From NCBI GenBank assembly GCA_028583405.1, contig CM053259.1, forward strand, positions 20,313,951-20,377,950: DNA of 64,000 bases. Direction: 5' to 3'. The notes beneath the pieces are model-generated. The model had not been told where the DNA came from. It did not search any database and worked only from the letters and a program-made list of their open reading frames with translations. Shown here in pieces: positions 1 through 13,654 of this stretch. The DNA is from Pogonophryne albipinna (Eukaryota > Chordata > Actinopteri > Perciformes > Artedidraconidae). How positions within the stretch are numbered: the stretch's first letter is position 1; every line of letters begins with the position of its first letter. The translations under genes and the position numbers were made by a program.

Positions 1-892
1 CAGTGGGCCATTGGCACACGGTGAATCCACAAGGACGCTTTCTCCAATTCAGCTTCAGACAAGTCCCAGCTGCACAGACACTTGTAGAAACACACAGCAC
101 TGGTACAGCATAGTACACATGGCGTAATACTGTATACCGCCATGTTCTGACATTCCTTTTTATATCAACCCTCAGGTGCAATATGTTCTATATTTCTCTC
201 GTACTCCCTCAGTCACGTTGATACAAGTTCAGTTGTAGGTGAATTGCCCTACCTTTTTCTGTTGGGTGAACCATTAGCCCATGGCAGCCACAATGCGAGT
301 CCCTCTTCTTTCTCTCAGTCACCATATAAGGTCAAAGTAGTACCATGTCTTGGCACAAAGGCACATTCCAAACCCAATGACTTAAGTTTGTTTTCAGCAT
401 TTTTATATAGTGTCTTTTCAAGTTTTATTACGTCGTATTAAAATCCAGGAAAGGCTGCAGTGTTGAGCCGAAGAGGTACTTTGGTAGAGTCGTTGGCATA
501 TATGGGCAATACGTCTTTTTGATCATCTTGCATAAATAGTTTCCATATAAAAGGTGATTCCTCCATCTTTCGTTATCCCAGGGTATTCCCCATCTGTTGA
601 CAGAACAACAGGGTTAACATGTAATTCAACAGTGTATGACTTTCACCTGACTGTCTCTACTGTCAATATTATGAGTCCTCATATTTCTATAATTATGTAG
701 AACATATATAAAACCACAATTGTTTATCAGCATTTACAAGAAACATTTCAATTTATATATTTGCTGAATAAACTTAAAAAAAGTCCTAATTCCCAAACAT
801 TATGGCTTAGAATGAGATTTCTTAAAACCATTGATTACACTAACTCGTGACTACATTACATTTATTACACCTACAACTACTTTTGCTTTTGT
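1..892. other. fam83h 3' flank / probable 3' UTR
   Basis: AT-rich, non-coding sequence lying downstream of the minus-strand fam83h stop codon. Its right part is probably the fam83h 3' UTR. A minus-strand AATAAA (TTTATT on the plus strand at 861-866) lies only about 27 bases beyond the stop, so the used poly(A) site is probably further left. The short plus-strand open frame at 244-441 has no recognisable domain and is not supported as a gene. Confidence 0.5.
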
Positions 893-3800
893 TCACATTT
901 CTTTCCCCTCCACGCTGCAAACATCATCATCGTGATAGACTACCTCAAAGCGGCTGTAGACCTTCTTCTCCTTCCTCATACTCTCCATCCTCTTGAGTAG
1001 TCCCTCTCGCTCCTGGACGTTGCTGACCGGACGCAGAAATCTGCTATTTTTTATGGAATTGTCCTCGTCGCCTCCTGTTTCTTCTCTTTCCAGTCGGTTC
1101 TTCTGGCTGTTGGCTGAGATCTGCTCCAGGATGACTTTAGTGTCATCTCGTAGGTTGCTGCTGAATATAACAGAGCTGCTGGGGGACTGGTATCGAGATG
1201 TACCCGATGTGATGGTCGATGTCTTGTGATTGGTTGTAGTTTGGTCGGTAGTGGCTGATACTTTATCTTTAACCAATGAACTCTGCTTTTTGTTGAATTC
1301 TTCAGTGAGCTCTTTCACCGTGCTCATGCTCTTTTCATCTCCTGAATATCTCTTTTCTTTGTCCTTGGGCCCCAGGAATCCCTTTAGCCTCTGAGTCTGC
1401 TTCTTCAAGAAGTCAAGTGTCTTACCATCACCCTTTCCATCACCAAGTGTGTTGATGGATGTATTAGACCCCATTACTTTTTGCATTCCTTCTTTTGAAT
1501 CGGCACGTGGCAGAGTTGAAGAACTATGAGAGCGACTCTTTTTCATTTCACTCTTCTCTGCGTCCGTAGCATCTGTGGTCGGAAGGTCTTCACCACAGGA
1601 GATGCGACGAGTACCGAGTCCTTTGAGCTTCAACTGATCTCTCCTGAAGATATTAGGTGAAGGAAAGGGCTTCTTGAATATATCCTTCTTTTGACCATCT
1701 GACGCATTATCATCTTTACGAGGTTGAGTTGTCTCCGAATGCTTCAGGAGGTTCGCCAAAGGTTTCAAGATAGGTGGTTTCACAGAACTAAAGGAAGTTC
1801 TGCGAGTGAGTTCTGCTATCTTTGCAGAAAGGTCTGTCTTCTTTGGTACAGGTTCTGCTGAACTAACAGAGACAGTTGGGATCCTTGGAGTCATTGCAGG
1901 TTTTATGGGAGGTTTATCAGAAAGGTCTGGCTTTTTCTCAACAGGCTGTGGGGCTTTAAGTGAGAACTCTGTTTCGATTTTTGACGCTTTTCTCTTAGCA
2001 GCCAGTTCTTTGAAATACTGCAGTCGACTGGCGGGGTCATTCATGTTCATAGATGATGATGATGAGGAGGAGGAGACTTCAAATTTCTCTGCTGTTGTCG
2101 TCGTCTTTACCTCTTCGTTCTTTTTCCGAAGTTCCTCTTTTGCTTTGAGCTCATCTGTCAATCGAGCCTCGTTTTCTTTTTGGAGTCGCTCATTCTCTTC
2201 TTTCTCTTTCTCCTTCTCCTTCTCTCTCTCCTCAGCCTTCTTTCTCCAGTCAAAAGGCTCACGAGTCAATGACCTCCTCTTCTCTAGGATCTGGGCCACA
2301 ATCGAGGAAGTGCGCCCTGAGTCCAACTCCTCGTCTTCCTCTGTGGCTGTTTTGAGGCCAAGGCTACCACTATGCATCTCTGCCTTGGAAGAGGAAAAAA
2401 TAAGCGAAGAACGCAGACGTGAGCTACGTTGAAGTAGTGGGTTGTTACGTGAATGGAATGATTCATGTTTGGAAAGGAAGCGATCAGGAGCGTCTTTCCC
2501 TCCCACATCCACACCGACCTCCCTTGCTGCACCTCTCTCTGTTTCCTTCTCAAGTACAGATGGCCTTAGGTCCCTGTTAGACGAATACAGATCCTTAGTT
2601 GTTGTCAGGGAAGATTCTCTGCTGTTGCCATCGGGTAAGATGGGCTTTCCATAGCGTGGTCTCGTGAATTCTGCTTTGGGTTTGTTGGGAACATTTGGTG
2701 GCTCCTTTAGTCCATAGCGGAAAGTGGGATTGTCATCAGCAGAGGATTTCTGAGGTGGAGGATCTTCAAATGCATCAGGACCCAAAGGTTGTGTCAGACC
2801 TTCTTCGCCACCATCCTCATAGGTGTTAAGATAGGAGTGGATTCTCCAACTCCTCATGCCTTGCCTGGCATCTGCATCTTCACCAGCCTCTTGTTCAGAT
2901 TCTTTGGCATAAGGTTTCTTCTCTGGAGGGTGGGGCTGTGTGGGTGAGCTCTGGCAGGCATACGCATGACCTACTGTTGGCCTCCTGCTTGAATCTCCTG
3001 CATACCTCCCAGCTACCGGCGGGGCCTGGTGGCCCTCAGGTCCTCTCAAATCATCAGATGAAAAGTACTCTCTGCCGTAGTTTCCAGGTTGTTGTTCCCG
3101 ATCTGAGCGAAAGCTTGAATTTGAATACTGGTCAAAGGAGAGTTGTGGAGAGGGACCCCGAAGTCTTTCGTAGTGACCATGACCAGAGCCCGAGCCAGGC
3201 CCTTCCTTGTAGTAATGGCTACTTTGGGTGTGCTCCCTGAAAAGAAAATATATTGTAATTTGTTAAGACACTTACTAACATACATTAGTGATACATAATT
3301 ATGAATAATTCACAGTTTCCAAACATTTATAGGGATTAAATGGTTAACTACCTGTGGACGTCTGTCTCATCCAGATTATTCATGACTCTGGACTTCATGT
3401 ATTGCCTTGAAGATGAGAAGCTTTCCTGGGTTCCTTCAGCATAGCTGTGCCTCTGTAAGGCACTGCTACTCACATCCATCTGCCTGGAAACTATGGACCT
3501 TCCCTGCTCCAGGAACGAATGCTGCAGACGGAACTGTTGCTGGGAATACTTTCCTATTGTAACTCCTGCCCCAGGTTCAACAGTGTGACGAAATGGATCG
3601 TTCCTTCGGAAAGGAAGTGCAGCAGAGTCGCCATAGGGGAAGGCAGGGGAAATCTCAGGCTGCCTGCGGTAACCTATGGGGGTGCGCAAAGACTGGGTCC
3701 TCTTCAAAAACTGGGAGCCTAAGTAACTGCTTGTGCTGCTGCTGTCAGAAAGAGCAAGTGCTCCATTGGATGGGTCAATGACCAGCGGCTCTGACTGAGC

Positions 3801-5934
3801 GAAGAGAATTCTAAACTCTTCATCGAAGGTGGACACCAGTTCCCCGAGGAAGAGGTGGGCGATGCAGCGGTGGATCTTCTCATAGGACCACATGAAACTG
3901 TAAGAAATAAAACAATAGAGTAAATTAAAGTACTTTACAGAATAAATGTACAACATAATTAAATGACTCACCTGTAGTTGCCACTCAGTACAGCTTTGCA
4001 GTCAGCCAAAAGGAAACGATCTTTCACCTGCCCCTTGAATGATTTCCCCGTGCGGGAATAATAGGTTATACCTGCCACCGTCCTGACGCGCAACATCTGT
4101 AAAAACAAATTCCAATCATGTTATTTACACATGCAAGCCGTGATGGAATTTACATGTTGTAAATAACAAAATAAATGCTAAAGGATAGCCAACTCTTCAG
4201 ACTCTTTTGAGAAAACAAAAAAAAGGCAAACTCACAGGGTGGTGATCCAAGTTGACTTTGCAGTTTAAGACCATAGTGATAAACTGATGAGATTCCTGCT
4301 CATCCAGTAGAAGGTAAACTGGAACGTGCCGTGCTGTTGCATCCAAGAGGTCCGCAAAAAGGTCAACATCTGTGAACGTGTCCATCACGATCGCAATAAC
4401 CTGAAGAAGAAGCAAAAATACTAAATTAGGTTTGGTCAGTTTGATAGGGTCTTTATCGGCAAGATAAAGCATAGAACATTATGCTCTGAGGAAAGAGGAC
4501 TGCACATTATATGATCACTTTTATGGTACTTTTAACATACTGTTTAAACATTTCTCCTGACAGTGTGATAAATGAGTTGGATGTCAAGACTAATTTTTGT
4601 TCTAACGTTATTTACCTTACATTTGATTTAGCTGACACTTTTATCCGAATCATTATACAATAAGTGCAATCCACCATGAAGATACAAACTCAGAACAGCA
4701 AGAATTCATTACATTTGAGTACGTATACATGTAAAATACAATGTATTCATGTAGTAAAATAACGCCTCTCAAATAGACATAATGGCTATTTAACTACAGT
4801 ATCAGTAATACACCATACGTTATTCCCATTTAAATGTATATAACAGACATGTCATAGAAAGATGAATGACTCCTGAGATAATAATGGAGGACAGATAACG
4901 ACACGGCCCAGTCAAACAGGTTTGACTGCTTTTGGTATGTACACATAGTATTAACTTTATTTTAATCTTACATAAGGCCAACCTGTTATAAATTCATCTA
5001 AAAGGGAGTGGTGGCAAATATGACAGTTGCAGATAAAACTAATAACACAATCCTCACATACACCATTTCCTGGCAGCTCTATCTTACATTTTTTCAAGGG
5101 AGATACACTTTGATTTGAGAGAAAGACTTTGCAGACCGTTTACATGCATAAAAAGCTTCATAACACACAAGGGGACGGGTAATAACCGGAAAAGCATGAC
5201 ATGGGACCTTTAAATTACATCATAGTTTATTCATAGGGTGTGTCAGATACAAAAGCATATTTTGCATGTTTGTTGCACACTGAATAATTTGCGAACATAG
5301 ACATTTTTGATCGCATCCTAAGTTCCAGCTGAAAGCAAACCGGATTTACAAGTTTAACTTACTTGGCGTGCATTCTTGATGAGTCTTCTGGCCTGCTCCT
5401 TGATGCTCGGCATGTCTGGGTCTGAGGGGTTCACTAGAGTGGTGACCTCTGTGGGCCCCATGAAGCTTTGCTGGGGCAGCGGCCAGCCCAGATCCAGCCC
5501 CGGGGCGGCCAGGTCGGACTGCATCGGCCAGTACGTGTCGGAGGAGCCGTCTTCTTCCAGACCTCCTTCAGGGTACGTCAGCTCGGGCACGCCGGAGGTC
5601 TGGTTCGGCGTGTGGATCGTGGATTTGATCAGATCAATCTCCTGCTGTGCCAAGAAACCAACCACATCCGCAGACTGGAGGAACTCATGGTAACCCTGCA
5701 GTGACAAAGCCAAATTCATGATGTCGTTAAATACAATGTATTCTTCTTAGAGTTTTAGATAAATATTATTTACAATCACACGTTAAAAAACCTAGAAAGC
5801 TGCAGGGTTACCTGTACGTCATTCTCTATCAAAGCATCAATAGCCAGGCGATACTCCTCACGGTAATGTGGGGGCAGGAAATTTGGGTCGAGGGGGTTTT
5901 CCCCAATCGATGAAGATTGGGATCGGTGTGCCAT
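893..5934 (-). CDS. fam83h: FAM83H-like protein (CK1-anchoring, keratin organiser)
   Basis: Six coding exons on the minus strand: 5934-5812, 5695-5363, 4400-4236, 4096-3972, 3897-3352 and 3236-893, all with GT-AG borders and compatible phases, giving about 1211 aa (human FAM83H is about 1180). The start MAHRSQSSSIGENPL resembles the mammalian N-terminus. Residues 1 to about 300 form the DUF1669 pseudo-phospholipase-D domain, including SGTYWP-like, VMDTFTDVDLF and YSFMWSYEKIHR blocks; the usual PLD histidine is absent (GKSFKGQVKDRF), so catalysis is unlikely. F273 and F277 (FDEEF) match the FxxxF motif by which FAM83 proteins bind casein kinase 1. The last exon is long, Ser- and Lys-rich, with a charged predicted coiled coil near residues 760-810 and the conserved C-terminal block RKEKKVYSRFEV. 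Known family role: cytoplasmic scaffold recruiting CK1 to keratin; human truncations cause amelogenesis imperfecta. Fish may have two paralogues; which one this is cannot be told. Confidence 0.93.
4613..4712. repeat. Interspersed repeat in a fam83h intron
   Basis: A roughly 100-base degenerate copy of a common fish dispersed sequence (TTAGCTGAC, CTTTTATCC, CAATAAGTGCAATC, CAGAACAGCAAGAA). The same sequence recurs at about 21219-21313 in this window, which shows that it is dispersed. It looks like the tail of a retroposon, but the family cannot be named from sequence alone. Confidence 0.6.
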
Positions 5935-6006
5935 GATTGGAGAGAGAGGGGCGGGTCAAAGGTCAGGGCTAGGGTCGCAAGCGAAAAGGGAGAGAGAATT
6001 TGAACC
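5935..6006 (-). other. fam83h: fam83h 5' UTR part of first coding exon
   Basis: Sequence upstream of the fam83h ATG on the minus strand ends at a good acceptor: a pyrimidine-rich stretch followed by CTGCACAG at about 6005-6012. The ATG exon is therefore probably not the first exon, and a separate non-coding first exon lies further right. Confidence 0.55.
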
Positions 6007-6011
6007 TGTGC

Positions 6012-9000
6012 AGAAAGAACAAAAAGGTCAGTGTGAGACAGAATTGCGTTGTTAAATTAAAAAACATTATGTAAAAATGTTTATTTATTCAGGCGCTTGT
6101 ACAGTTCATTAAGGGTTTGAGAGGGAAAAAACGCTAAGGTTTCTAAGAATCTTAAAGCATTTAGATGAACTCTTTTCCAAGTGTTCAGTCACAGTTGCAA
6201 CTGGATAACACATCAAACATCCATTTGTGTTATCCATTTGATATAAATATTCCTCAGGGTGGTGAGGAAGAACAATTTGTGTCAGGGTTCACAAGACAGA
6301 TTACCAGTAGCCTCCGACACAAAGAGTCTATTGTTGTGGAGGCCTGTGCAGTAGGTTTACCGAGTTCACCTTTCATGTTTACACAACTTCTCCCCACACA
6401 ATACCACATGCTTATAATCCTACAGATTTTAACATTTGTCACAAATCTGCACAATTATTGATTTTTTATCCAAGGGCCACGTCTCCATTTTTAAGACGGG
6501 CAAATGAGTGCAGTCTATGGATCATTTTGTTTATTTTAATATAATACAAATACTGAATAGGTGTGGCACTCTCCCCTACACTTGAAATAATTGTTTGAAG
6601 TGTTTTATCATATAATAATTGACTGGATGACCTTAGGCCATATTAATAATAAAAAAAAACTGAGATATTGTTTGCAACCTATTTAATACCAATGCATCAC
6701 CATCTCATGTGTTATGCTGTTCACAATATACTCCCATTTATAAAGTTGTCATTAATGGCATCATGCACTGTTTATTTAATTCAACGTAACATACTAATAG
6801 CACAGATTATTAACTTACTTTTCAATCTGGTTTATATAAAAAACTGTGCAGTAATATAAAAACAACAGGATATGGAAAATAAAAAGGGAGGGAGAGAAAG
6901 AACAAAGTGAAGTTAGAGAAAATGGAGGTGTAGGGAAGAGGTGGGAAAGGCATTTTGAGGTGTACAGACAGGTTCTCTCATATCTCAGCAAATCTTCCTG
7001 CTGGTGCGTCATGCTTCAAGTTGTTACTCGGAACTCATCCTGAAAAATCAGGTTCAGTCGTAACACATTCATTCATTTAGAGAACGATTAGTACTTGATC
7101 TCACTTAATATACGTGTATGAAAGGAACATTGTTACATTTCTTAATGGGTTTTTTTTTACTTGAGAAAGAGACGGTGGAAACGTTTGGGATTCACTTTGA
7201 GGATCAACTAACCTTGAGATCAAAGTTCAACCTTATTTAAATTATTTTATCTGCAGATAAATGGATTACAATTTCTCACTCCAAGCCCAAAAAGACAATA
7301 TCCAAAAAACATTTACAAAAGCTAGAGACAACTAAACCAGGCAAACTGGAAGCTTACAACAACAATACAACAAGTAAGGACATTATAATAATCATACAAA
7401 TAATAATAAATAGGGCTCAGCTATAGATTCATTATTTCAACATTAAAAAGCTTGTTGTGTCTGAGTAACCTAAAGATGATTGGTTCACTATCACATCCTC
7501 ACAGCTGGGAAGATGAAACAAGGAAAAAAGATTATTGTGTCATCTAAAAAGTTGCAGATACATTTACTTATGAATTAACTATGTGTTTCAGCTTTAATAA
7601 CAAAAGCAGGTTTGACCGGCTTGGTTTAGTGAGGGTTTTTCCATTATTACTTAAATTCTGTTAATTATTTTGTCGTTTACTATATGTGCTTGGAAAGATA
7701 AAGTAAAAGGTTCACTAAACAGTTTGAATGCCAGATGCTAACCTAAAACACAACCACGTGGTATGCACCATCAGCTGAGCCATCCAGGACAACCCTCATT
7801 GATCTTTAAAATGTTCCTGAGAGCTGCGGACTGTAGGGCCATCTGTGAGATGTAAGCCAGAGAGAGCAGAAACATTTACAAAAATATTGGAATTAATTGA
7901 CTGTTTTTATCTCTCCTTTAGCCACTTCCGGGCTTCATAGACTTTTATGTTTACAACCACTTAAACAGTTCCAGTATTGGAAGAAAGCTGGTTCAATACT
8001 TCGTCAATCTCAAACAATACAAGTGTTCCTTCTGTTTGACTGACAGCCTGGGTTCATGATCAGGGTGTGTGTGACCTGGGGTCTGAGTGGGAGGGTGAGT
8101 CGATGCTTTGGAAGGGTTTACCTGTTAGAAGAGTGTGTGACGTGTTTTCTATGAACTTCCACTCAACTTAAAGAGATTGGTGGTGATGGAAAACGTCCCT
8201 ATGGCATAACCCGTAATCATAGGGAGAAGCCGGTTTATTCAGAGCCTAGTGAGTCACTGGGTCGCCCGGCCTGGCCTGCGGATAACTTGCAACATGCCTC
8301 TCTCTGATGATTCATCTGCTGGTAAAATGGCTGACATCCTGTTTCCTTTCTGGGTTTTAACCACAAAAATTGCTCTGTCCTGTTCACATTAAAACTTCCA
8401 TAGTGGACAGGGAGGCACGTTAGACGTACAAACTGCTTCAATGGGATAGCTTTACTAATGTCAAGTTTCTAAAAATGGAAGAGTCTAAACTACTTTCATG
8501 TGTCTTGTTTTGCTCAATGTTTTAAATCATGAAGCAGCCTGAGGCTTGATCTGTGTTTAAGTTAATCTGATGAGGCAGCATTAAGCATGCATACCTGAGG
8601 ACTTGTGATAACAGCCATAAAGCAAGAGATGTGCACCTGCCTGTGCTCGTCATAACGTTTTAACCTCAGAAAATGCATCAATGTGGCAACATAGCAACGA
8701 CCAAAAAACAACACTGCAAGTGATTTGTAAATTGTGAAATCATCGTTTAACGTGTTGCTGCATAACTATTATCCTTATATGGCTTTATTCTTGTGTTTGC
8801 TTTCTGATCAACAGTCCAAGACCTAAAGATATTGAGTTTATCCTCACAGCAGCATTCAGCAAGATCCACCAGTCGATGCATCAACTAATCTTGCAGCTCC
8901 ATAGGTAATATTCAGCACTTTACTTGAAAAATGAGTTGAAAGAGTTCTAAATTGTTGAAGGTTAAAGCACTCTACCATAGAGAAATAGCAGGGCAAATGG

Positions 9001-11349
9001 ACCCTGAGGTGAATATGATCTGCCTGAAGAGAACAGTAGCACTAAACAGAGCCCGGGGGTTTCTTATTCACCCTCTGGACCACGGGTCAATGCAGACGAA
9101 CCAACGGGGAAAAAAATACAATGAAAAAGAGACATGGCCGCCGTCCTCCACCTCACCTGGCTGACGGGTCCAATATTCAAACAAATACCACTGCTTTGTT
9201 TGTTGTTATAGTAACTGCAGTATGCATCAAACAGTAGAGACATGATGAGAGAGATCTTTCTCTCCCTCTGTTCCTCCCTCAGTTTCAAGGCTTTCTGTTA
9301 GCCACACAAGGACGAGCTTGCTCTAAATGCACCAATAACAAAAGGCGGTTTGAAACACTAAACCACCACAGGGGCGGGCAGAAACCGACTGCAGCTCCTC
9401 ATGGCGGATAAACCCAATATTCAGATGCCCAACGTTTGCTCACTTAGCGAGAAAACTGCTCATTCACAGCATTCCTGCCCCGGGAAGAGGGAGAGACATT
9501 AAGAGCTGAGGGAGAGAAAAAGTTATCGGTCTCAACATGTGAACCAGATAAACAAGTCTGAAAGGACAAACTCTAAATTATATTTTGTGTTTTCTCTCTT
9601 GTCTCGCACACTTCTGAACACTCCTCACTAAACAAACACTATGATTGATCCGGCATACCTCTCCGGTCCAGTCATTTTGTGCGATAATTCTGTGTGAATG
9701 GAGTGAGAAACGAATACCTGAAAACAGGTTAGGGAGAAGAGCCAGTAACATCCTGTGTCAGGAACTTTGAATGCCTCTTTGGGCAGATTAACATAGATAA
9801 GAGAAAACACAGAGTACATCTTGTCTCTCTGTGTATCATCACACCTCAGTGCTAATGTTGAATGCCACAAAAAGACAGCTCAAGGTCAGAAGAATGTATA
9901 GGAAAAATGGCGGCACCTATCCCTAATTTTTAAACTGTGTTAAATAGCAGCACTGCTAGAAAAACAGGTCCTCGTCAAATGTTCCAACTGCCTTAATGTC
10001 TGCGGTACTCTTGAGTGGAAAACCCAACAATAAATGCATGAAAAATGTTCTACTCTGCTCCTTCTCTACTCACAGAAGCGCGTTATTGTGCATACATGAG
10101 TGATAACCACAGACAATTAACCCTTGTAACACATACAATGCAAACAAAGCTATGAATGGCCTTCTGCTCTGACCATATGGCTAGTGTAAGAAGATGAAAA
10201 CTATAAAAAGAAGCACACAATCATGTGGAGATGCCAGCACTACAAACTTCGCCTCAAATTATAAACACATTGGATTATTCCGATCCAGTGAGTCACATTG
10301 AATGAATGGAGGAACAGCCTGTGGAGGTGAAGTTTGAATAAATGGCTTGTGTGAGTCAAAGCTGCCCACACAATTGATTTTGTGTCTGCAATAAAAGGTA
10401 CAATGAGAGCCTATAGGTCAGATCAAAGTATGCAGGTGACAACCTGTGGAAGGCGTATTGCTCAACAGAACAGTATGTGTAGTCGCAAACAACCTTTCTC
10501 AGCATTTATCTTTGGATTAGACTCTAATTTAAAGATAATTGCTGAGATAATACAAGGTTGGGCTAACTTCACATCCCTCTAATTATTAGAGGGATGTCCA
10601 GTTAGCCCGATGACATGCAATGCAATCCTTAGCATTGTGCAACCAAAGCATTAGACATGCTTGTTAAAGTGTCCCTGTCTATTCAAACATCATTTATCAC
10701 CTTGCGTTCCCTACAAAAGATCCACACAGTCTGACTAAATGTAGCTTTTTTTCTCTTTCAATAATGTCTTCAAAAAGACAGGAGAGGGAGCAGTATTTAG
10801 TGCCAGCCAACGCGGAGCCTTATTGTGTGCTTGACTATAATAACAATACTGTTCAGGTTTTGCAATGGCAACAGCTACCTCGATGACTTAATCCTTCAGA
10901 CTGCTGCTGGTGAGGAAAGTAACCCGCATTTCACTTTTTGATTCCACCCACATAGATTGAGTAATGAATGGAAAATAATACGGGGGGCGGGGGGGTTGAC
11001 TATGATACCAGTTAGGATATACAAGGACAGGACCTGCACCTTTCAATAGAATAGAAAAATAGGAAATAATTAGGATAGAGTTAAAGGATGATAAAACTGA
11101 AAAGAACACATGCAGTAGTTCTAAAGCAAGATACAATTAGAATATACTACAACTTAATCAAGTAGTAAGACATTTTTATAAAATAACACAGGACAGAATA
11201 GAGTTAAAAGTATATATATATATATATATTACTTTAAAATATAATTTAACGGGACACAATAGTATAACAGAATAGAATAGAGCATTTGTACAAGTGGTTC
11301 TTTGTCCCATTTTGCAACTTCAAACTCCGCTTTAATTTCCATTCCCTAC
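6012..11349. other. fam83h: Gene-free stretch, probable fam83h intron 1
   Basis: About 5.3 kb of AT-rich sequence with no open frame resembling a known protein. It holds an imperfect hairpin at 10559-10608 and a short TA tract at about 11211-11229. If the CpG-rich block at 11.35-11.68 kb is the fam83h promoter and exon, this is its first intron. Confidence 0.4.
10559..10608. repeat. Imperfect inverted repeat (hairpin)
   Basis: The arms GGGCTAACTTCACATCCCTC and its near complement GAGGGATGTCCAGTTAGCCC flank a short AT centre (about 24-base arms, two mismatches). It could be a small fold-back or miniature element remnant. No target duplication was recognised. Confidence 0.65.
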
Positions 11350-11680
11350 CTCCTATAACTTGGCTGCAGAACTTGTCTCCTTTCCTCTCTTTGTACCAAC
11401 GGGTATCGCTCTCCCCGGTGAAATGTGTCAAATTCCTCAGATCCGGCTACAACTACAGCCAAACCCCCCGGTGGGCACCCTCCGCTGCCGACCAGCAACA
11501 CCGACTCTCCACAGACTCCAGGCCCGGATGAGTGCTTCTCTCGGCGGGCTGAGGTCCTCCAGAGCAGCCGCCACTCGGCATAGACAGCGCGGTGAATGAG
11601 GAAGCAGCGGCCGCTCCTGCAGGCTCTCCCCCCGCCGGGAGACTCCTCCCAGGCAGCCGAAGACCATTGGAAGTTCACTC
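11350..11680 (-). promoter_or_regulatory. CpG-rich block, possible fam83h promoter and 5' UTR exon
   Basis: This is the only GC/CpG-dense block between 6 and 17 kb. On the minus strand it contains a plausible donor, GGAG followed by GTAGGG, at 11350/11349, which could splice to the acceptor just upstream of the fam83h start. Several overlapping open frames cross it, as expected for GC-rich DNA, and none has a recognisable domain. The assignment to fam83h rests on position only; a divergent plus-strand promoter is equally possible. Confidence 0.35.
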
Positions 11681-13650
11681 CCAGTGGAGTATTTCAAAAG
11701 TGTTGACCTTTATGTCATTGCTGATGATAATTGTTTCGCTTTTTCGAGGCCAGTTTGTGCCAGCCTTGTTCCTTGTACTATTTACAGTGTTTGCCCGGTC
11801 TTGGCATTGTTTTGCTCTTGTCTAGTTATATTTGCAGTGGAAGAAGAAGTTCATATCTAAAACTATTTTTATCCAACAACTCTGTTAGGGGTAAAAGTCC
11901 TATATTTAATATGTAATCTATGTAAAAGTTCTATCAATGTACAATACAATGGAAAATATGTCTACCAAAAGTAAACATAGGCCTATTCAAGATAGATTTA
12001 TATTTATCTATTATTTTAATTATGCAGCTATTATTGTGTTAACCACTTAAATGTTGCAGCTGATTAAGGTATAGGGATCATTTGAGTGAATTTATATATA
12101 ATGTATTTTATATCTTACTTTACACACTACTGGTGGTTCTTCTTTAAAAGGATCCATACTGTCTTATTTGCAATATATTTATTGATTATAGTTTGTATTG
12201 TTAACCTTAATGCACTGGTAGCTATTAGTTACCAGATAAAAGTACTATTTCCCTAGTTGATATTTCTGTATTGTGCTGTTAGATGAGTGTTGGCTAACAC
12301 GCTGACATGTCTGGGTTTGCTGTTGGTTAATGTGTCTGAATATTGCCATGAGGGATGCTTTGTGTAAATGATCAGACAGGAAAATAACATATTTATTCAC
12401 TCGACATTACTGTTTGGCGACTTTATGCGCTTCTCTCTTTGTGGTACCACATTTGAGCATTTACTAATATCCTGTATTAATTAGCCTGTTTTTGTTGTTT
12501 TGCAGGCCATGTTCTCTACAGAAACGGTATGAATTACTCACCTGCATGCTGTTTTTTCCCGTGGCAAAACACTGAATCAGCAGAATTAACAGTTCTCTCT
12601 CTGCTGCAGGCTACAGCGCTCAGTTTCTCCTTCTTTAACATGGGCTGGAATTTAGTAGATTGTTTTTCTGAAGGCCATAAAGTGACAGTGCAGGTAATCA
12701 TTAGATTCCAGTGACGCTATACTCGTGTATGTACGAATTTAAACATAATTTGAAGGTGTTGGATTTGACTGATTCATGTGAATGATTATCTACTCTTTCA
12801 TTTTCTGCTTGTCTGAGTTAAATCCAACATTTTTTGAACTTCAGTCTCCACCTTTAACTGATTTGCTCTCTTTGTTTTGGTGTGTCTTTATTTACCTTGC
12901 ACTACTTCTCATTTAGATTCTCAATCCTCCTCTCTGTGTCACTCACTTGCAGTCAAATACAACAGCAAACTGAAATGAACTCAAGGCATAATACAGGTTA
13001 AACAGTGCTGTGTGTGTGCACTTTATGGGGGCGTCCTTTGTCCTGAAACATGTCTATCAGACAGAACACACCTTGTTTTATGGCCTTCTGATAGCAACAC
13101 ACACTTATGAATTCGACTGTATGTTCAGTGCTGCTCCTAAGGGTGTGCCTCCTGTTTGAATGCGCCCATGTCCCTTTGAGCTGTTACACACTCAAATAGC
13201 AGAAGTTTGCACTTTGCCTTTCAACTCTTTTCCAATTCATGCAAATGTGCAACTCTCAGCATGACAGAGATATGGAAGGAGAGTAAAGTGTTTGCATACA
13301 GCCATGTGAGTATTACAAGTAGACCATGACTGTGCATTATTAAGAATACTATGTGTGTTTCAGGGAAATCGTGTCCAATGAAAAAAGTTCCAATAGAGAG
13401 AAAGTGCCTGCCTCCATGAACAAGTTCTGATAACAAACACTAGCAGGTATACAGACGCTGAAACGCAGGGTGCGGCAGCTGCAAGGAATGTGCTCAAGGC
13501 ATCTTACACCACCCAACTCCTCCTCTCGCCCTCTATCCCCCTCCCTCCCTGAGTCACCTGGCAGCCAGTGGACAGGTGTACAGGTCCAGGCAGAGTCTAG
13601 GCAGCAGCCAAATCCTGGCCTGCATCTCAGCATACATGGCAGAGGAGTCG
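11681..13650. other. Intergenic stretch with two candidate small exons
   Basis: AT-rich intergenic DNA without recognised genes. Two well-bordered exon-like blocks on the plus strand, 12506-12526 (21 nt) and 12610-12693 (84 nt), have good acceptors and donors and join into one open frame containing MGWNLVDCFSEGHKVTVQ. No homologue was recognised, so they may be chance or a lncRNA. Confidence 0.3.
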
Positions 13651-13654
13651 GGAC

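Noticed and set aside
1806..2432. 208-aa plus-strand Ser/Phe-rich frame
   Set aside because: An antisense shadow of the Lys/Glu/Ser-rich fam83h last exon.
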